A stretch of DNA of 64,000 nt from Epilithonimonas bovis DSM 19482 (GTDB taxonomy: Bacteria; Bacteroidota; Bacteroidia; Flavobacteriales; Weeksellaceae), in the NCBI RefSeq assembly GCF_900108115.1, contig NZ_FTPU01000003.1, forward strand, positions 86,607 to 150,606. The letters run 5' to 3'. The translations under genes and the position numbers were made by a program. The notes beneath the pieces are model-generated. The model was not told where the DNA came from. It was given only the letters and a program-made list of their open reading frames with translations, and searched no databases. Each line of letters starts with the position of its first letter. The first letter of the stretch is position 1. Below are positions 61,508 through 64,000 of the stretch, piece after piece.

Positions 61508-62107
61508 ATGATCATCATTCTACTGCTTCTTTTGCTCATTGCAGCCTTGTTTCTGTACGGTTTCCGATCAGGAAAATGGAGTGTATGGAACAAAATTATC
61601 CGTACCGTTATTACCATTTCTGCTGCGGCCTATTTTACGTTTTGGTTTGTAGAAAAAAGCCTTTCGCAATTTCTGGAAAATTCTTTGGCGGTGCAGGTTA
61701 TCAATTATCTGCCTCAGCCTATAGATTTTTACATTATTCGCATTCAGGATGGTGGTGATGGTACAAAGTATAGCTCCAAACATGTGGGCCAGATTCGTCC
61801 GGATTATTTCCGGATAGAATATCTTAATATGCAGAAATCCAGCGAGTTTTGGGTTGTAGGTTACATCGGTAAAGATAAGCTGGTCTATTTTTCTCAGGTG
61901 GCTGTTCCCAACAAAAATGAGGACAAGATTATAGAAGTCCGTAACTATATCAATCACAGCCTGAAACTCTCCGCAATTGCCACCGAAAAAGTCGCAGAAC
62001 TGAAATACGATAATATCAAGCTCAGCATATGGGTAACATTAGATCTGCTTCTGATATTTCTTAACGCCGTATTACTTTTCAGAGGTAGTAAAAAGATCAA
62101 GGATTAA
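61508..62107 (+). CDS. Hypothetical membrane protein
   Basis: 199 residues. Two N-terminal hydrophobic segments (IIILLLLLLIAALFLYGF; IIRTVITISAAAYFTFWFVE), a periplasmic or cytoplasmic middle with YIIRIQDGGDGTKYSSKHVG and FWVVGYIGKDKLVYFS, and a final helix (WVTLDLLLIFLNAVLLF). No family recognised. Own -7 box four bases before the start. Confidence 0.78.
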   Translation: MIIILLLLLLIAALFLYGFRSGKWSVWNKIIRTVITISAAAYFTFWFVEKSLSQFLENSLAVQVINYLPQPIDFYIIRIQDGGDGTKYSSKHVGQIRPDYFRIEYLNMQKSSEFWVVGYIGKDKLVYFSQVAVPNKNEDKIIEVRNYINHSLKLSAIATEKVAELKYDNIKLSIWVTLDLLLIFLNAVLLFRGSKKIKD

Positions 62108-62240
62108 AGATTATTTTTAAGGCTACTTTCGATTATCGTTTTTACTCAGCAAAACGAAGGCTTCCCGGTTGTATCTCTGACTTTAAAAAATTCCACGCTA
62201 AATTCACTTTATAGTAATATCTTACAAAATCATTTTTTCA

Positions 62241-62276
62241 TTATTTATAAAATTTAATATTAAAATTTATAAATAA
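62241..62276. repeat. 36-base AT-only palindrome
   Basis: TTATTTATAAAATTTAAT followed by ATTAAAATTTATAAATAA, 17 of 18 pairs. It stands in the 266-base gap before the aldehyde dehydrogenase, where no gene is seen. Confidence 0.6.
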
Positions 62277-62373
62277 TATAAAGATTAAATATACTATTTA
62301 CATCCGATTCTGTACCTTTAATACCAGCAAATTGGTATAATTACTGCAACTAAAATTCAAAAATTATTTTAAA

Positions 62374-63663
62374 ATGAATCTTTCAAAAAATATTAATTCT
62401 GCTCATCAAACTTTTTTGGACTGGAAAAAAGTGCCATTCGGGGAACGACAAAAATTACTTCTAAAACTGGCAGATGTTTTGGACAAAAATAAAGAGGATT
62501 ATGCAAAAATCATTACCACAGAAATGCATAAGCCGATTACACAATCGGTAGCAGAAATTGAAAAAAGTGCCGGGATGATCAGGTATTATGCGAAGGCAGA
62601 CAATGTCCTGAAACCCGAAAAAATCAAAACCGAATTTGATGTCAGCGAAGTGCATTATGATGCATTAGGGATTATTTTGGGTGTGATGCCTTGGAACTTC
62701 CCTTTCTGGCAGGTTTTACGCTTTGCCATTCCTGCCATTCTTGCCGGTAATGTGGTTTTGCTCAAACATGCTTCGATCTGTTTTGGAAGTGGTGATGCTA
62801 TTGAAAAAGCCTTTTCTGACGCCGGTTTCCCCAAATTTATTTTTCAGAATCTTAGAATTGGGCATGATGATATCAAGACTATTTTAGAAAATCCATATGT
62901 AAGAGGTGTAAGCCTCACCGGTAGTGAAAAAGCCGGAGCCAGCGTGGCGGCACTCGCAGGTAAAAGTATCAAAAAATCTGTTTTGGAATTAGGTGGCAGC
63001 GACGCCTTCATCGTCCTGGAAGATGCTGATCTTGAGAAAGCAGCCAAAGATGGTGCTGCCGCGAAACTGCAGAATACGGGACAGGTTTGTAATGCTGCTA
63101 AACGGTTTATTGTGCACCAAAGTATTGAGAAAGCATTTGTGCCTCAATTCATAGAAGTTTATAATTCTTATCAGCCTGCAGACCCATTAAAAAAGGACAC
63201 CAAGCTAGGAAAAATGGCAAGGCCTGATTTGGCGGATGAACTGGAAGCTCAGTACAAAAAAGCCCAAAGGCATGGGGCAGAAGTGGTGTTGGCACTGGAA
63301 CGTATTGATGATAGCACGTTTCGCCCTGGTATTATAAAAGTTGAGGAAGGCAACCCTATTCTGAAAGAAGAATTGTTCGGTCCGCTGGCTATTCTGATGA
63401 TTGGCAAAAATGATGAGGACATTCTCAAACTCGCCAATGATATACCATTTGGATTAGGCAATGCGGTGTGGACAAAAGATAAGAAAAGAGCCCAGTTCTT
63501 TATTGAAAATCTGGAGTCAGGAACCGTATCTGTGAACAAATCAACCAGTTCGGATATCAGGCTGCCTTTTGGCGGTGCTAAGGCTTCAGGTTATGGCGTT
63601 GAGTTATCTTTACATGCTATCAAAGAATTTACCCAAATCAAAACGGTGGTTGGAAATATTTAA
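62374..63663 (+). CDS. Aldehyde dehydrogenase family protein
   Basis: 429 residues. LGIILGVMPWNFPFWQVLRF (cofactor-binding), VLELGGSDAFIVL with the general-base Glu, NTGQVCNAAKRFIV with the catalytic Cys, and KEELFGPLAILM. The order and length fit succinate-semialdehyde dehydrogenase-type enzymes, somewhat shorter than the common 450-480 residues. The substrate is not certain. The transposase lies convergently 11 bases after its stop. Confidence 0.92.
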   Translation: MNLSKNINSAHQTFLDWKKVPFGERQKLLLKLADVLDKNKEDYAKIITTEMHKPITQSVAEIEKSAGMIRYYAKADNVLKPEKIKTEFDVSEVHYDALGIILGVMPWNFPFWQVLRFAIPAILAGNVVLLKHASICFGSGDAIEKAFSDAGFPKFIFQNLRIGHDDIKTILENPYVRGVSLTGSEKAGASVAALAGKSIKKSVLELGGSDAFIVLEDADLEKAAKDGAAAKLQNTGQVCNAAKRFIVHQSIEKAFVPQFIEVYNSYQPADPLKKDTKLGKMARPDLADELEAQYKKAQRHGAEVVLALERIDDSTFRPGIIKVEEGNPILKEELFGPLAILMIGKNDEDILKLANDIPFGLGNAVWTKDKKRAQFFIENLESGTVSVNKSTSSDIRLPFGGAKASGYGVELSLHAIKEFTQIKTVVGNI

Positions 63664-63674
63664 TTAGTCGTTCC

Positions 63675-64000
<326 letters not shown>

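Overview
The window is a contiguous piece of an AT-rich chromosome from a member of the Bacteroidota, most likely a Flavobacteriales/Weeksellaceae organism close to Chryseobacterium. The evidence is the gliding/type 9 secretion gene gldN at the left edge, a stand-alone type 9 sorting domain, promoters of the TTG-N19-21-TAnnTTTG type, the near absence of Shine-Dalgarno sequences, families typical of the group (DUF6427/DUF6341, DUF3467, DUF4241), and the tRNA-tuf-tRNA-secE-nusG-ribosomal protein-rpoBC block. No plasmid, prophage or CRISPR signature is visible. The only clear mobile element is a transposase cut by the right edge.

Layout. 1-5.7 kb: end of gldN, an FAD oxidoreductase, then an assimilatory sulfate cluster (cysH, cysD, cysN and a fused siroheme-synthase-like/TauE sulfite exporter protein). 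5.7-9.1 kb: a VOC protein, a PepSY-type membrane protein and a TonB-dependent siderophore receptor behind a Fur-like palindrome. 9.1-23 kb: housekeeping and envelope genes (ABC-F ATPase, GH25 lysozyme, an 11-residue-repeat secreted protein, LolA-like protein, universal stress protein, exonuclease, pssA, an LTA-synthase-like sulfatase, pdhB). 23-30.4 kb: translation block (rpsU, xerC, hpf, four tRNAs, tuf, tRNA-Trp, secE, nusG, rplK, rplA, rplJ, rplL). 30.4-35.4 kb: three secreted-protein genes, including a 1172-residue calcium-binding/lectin-like protein, placed between rplL and rpoB. 35.7-44.3 kb: rpoB, rpoC and a DUF3467 gene. 44.4-49.2 kb: an accessory stretch with a uracil-DNA-glycosylase-like protein, a tight operon of four small genes, a regulator-like protein and a nucleotide pyrophosphatase. 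49.2-64 kb: alcohol dehydrogenase, VanZ, hemB, rmuC, PPK2, DUF1573, valS, DUF4241, ribokinase, hydrolases, aldehyde dehydrogenase and the IS fragment.

Working together: the cys genes activate sulfate to APS, reduce it to sulfite, and may export excess sulfite. The receptor and PepSY protein form an iron uptake unit. The tRNA/tuf/ribosomal/RNA polymerase genes form the core gene-expression block, here cut into separately promoted units by terminators and inserted genes.

The most unusual material is intergenic: a three-copy hairpin element with constant ends and variable stems, a CTTCGACA-type repeat, GTTTTAAAC-centred palindromes, repeat-like sequence translated inside two genes, four genes with TAnnTTTG exactly four bases before the start codon (possible leaderless mRNAs), an AraC gene remnant between nusG and rplK, and the secreted-protein cluster inside the rplL-rpoB interval.
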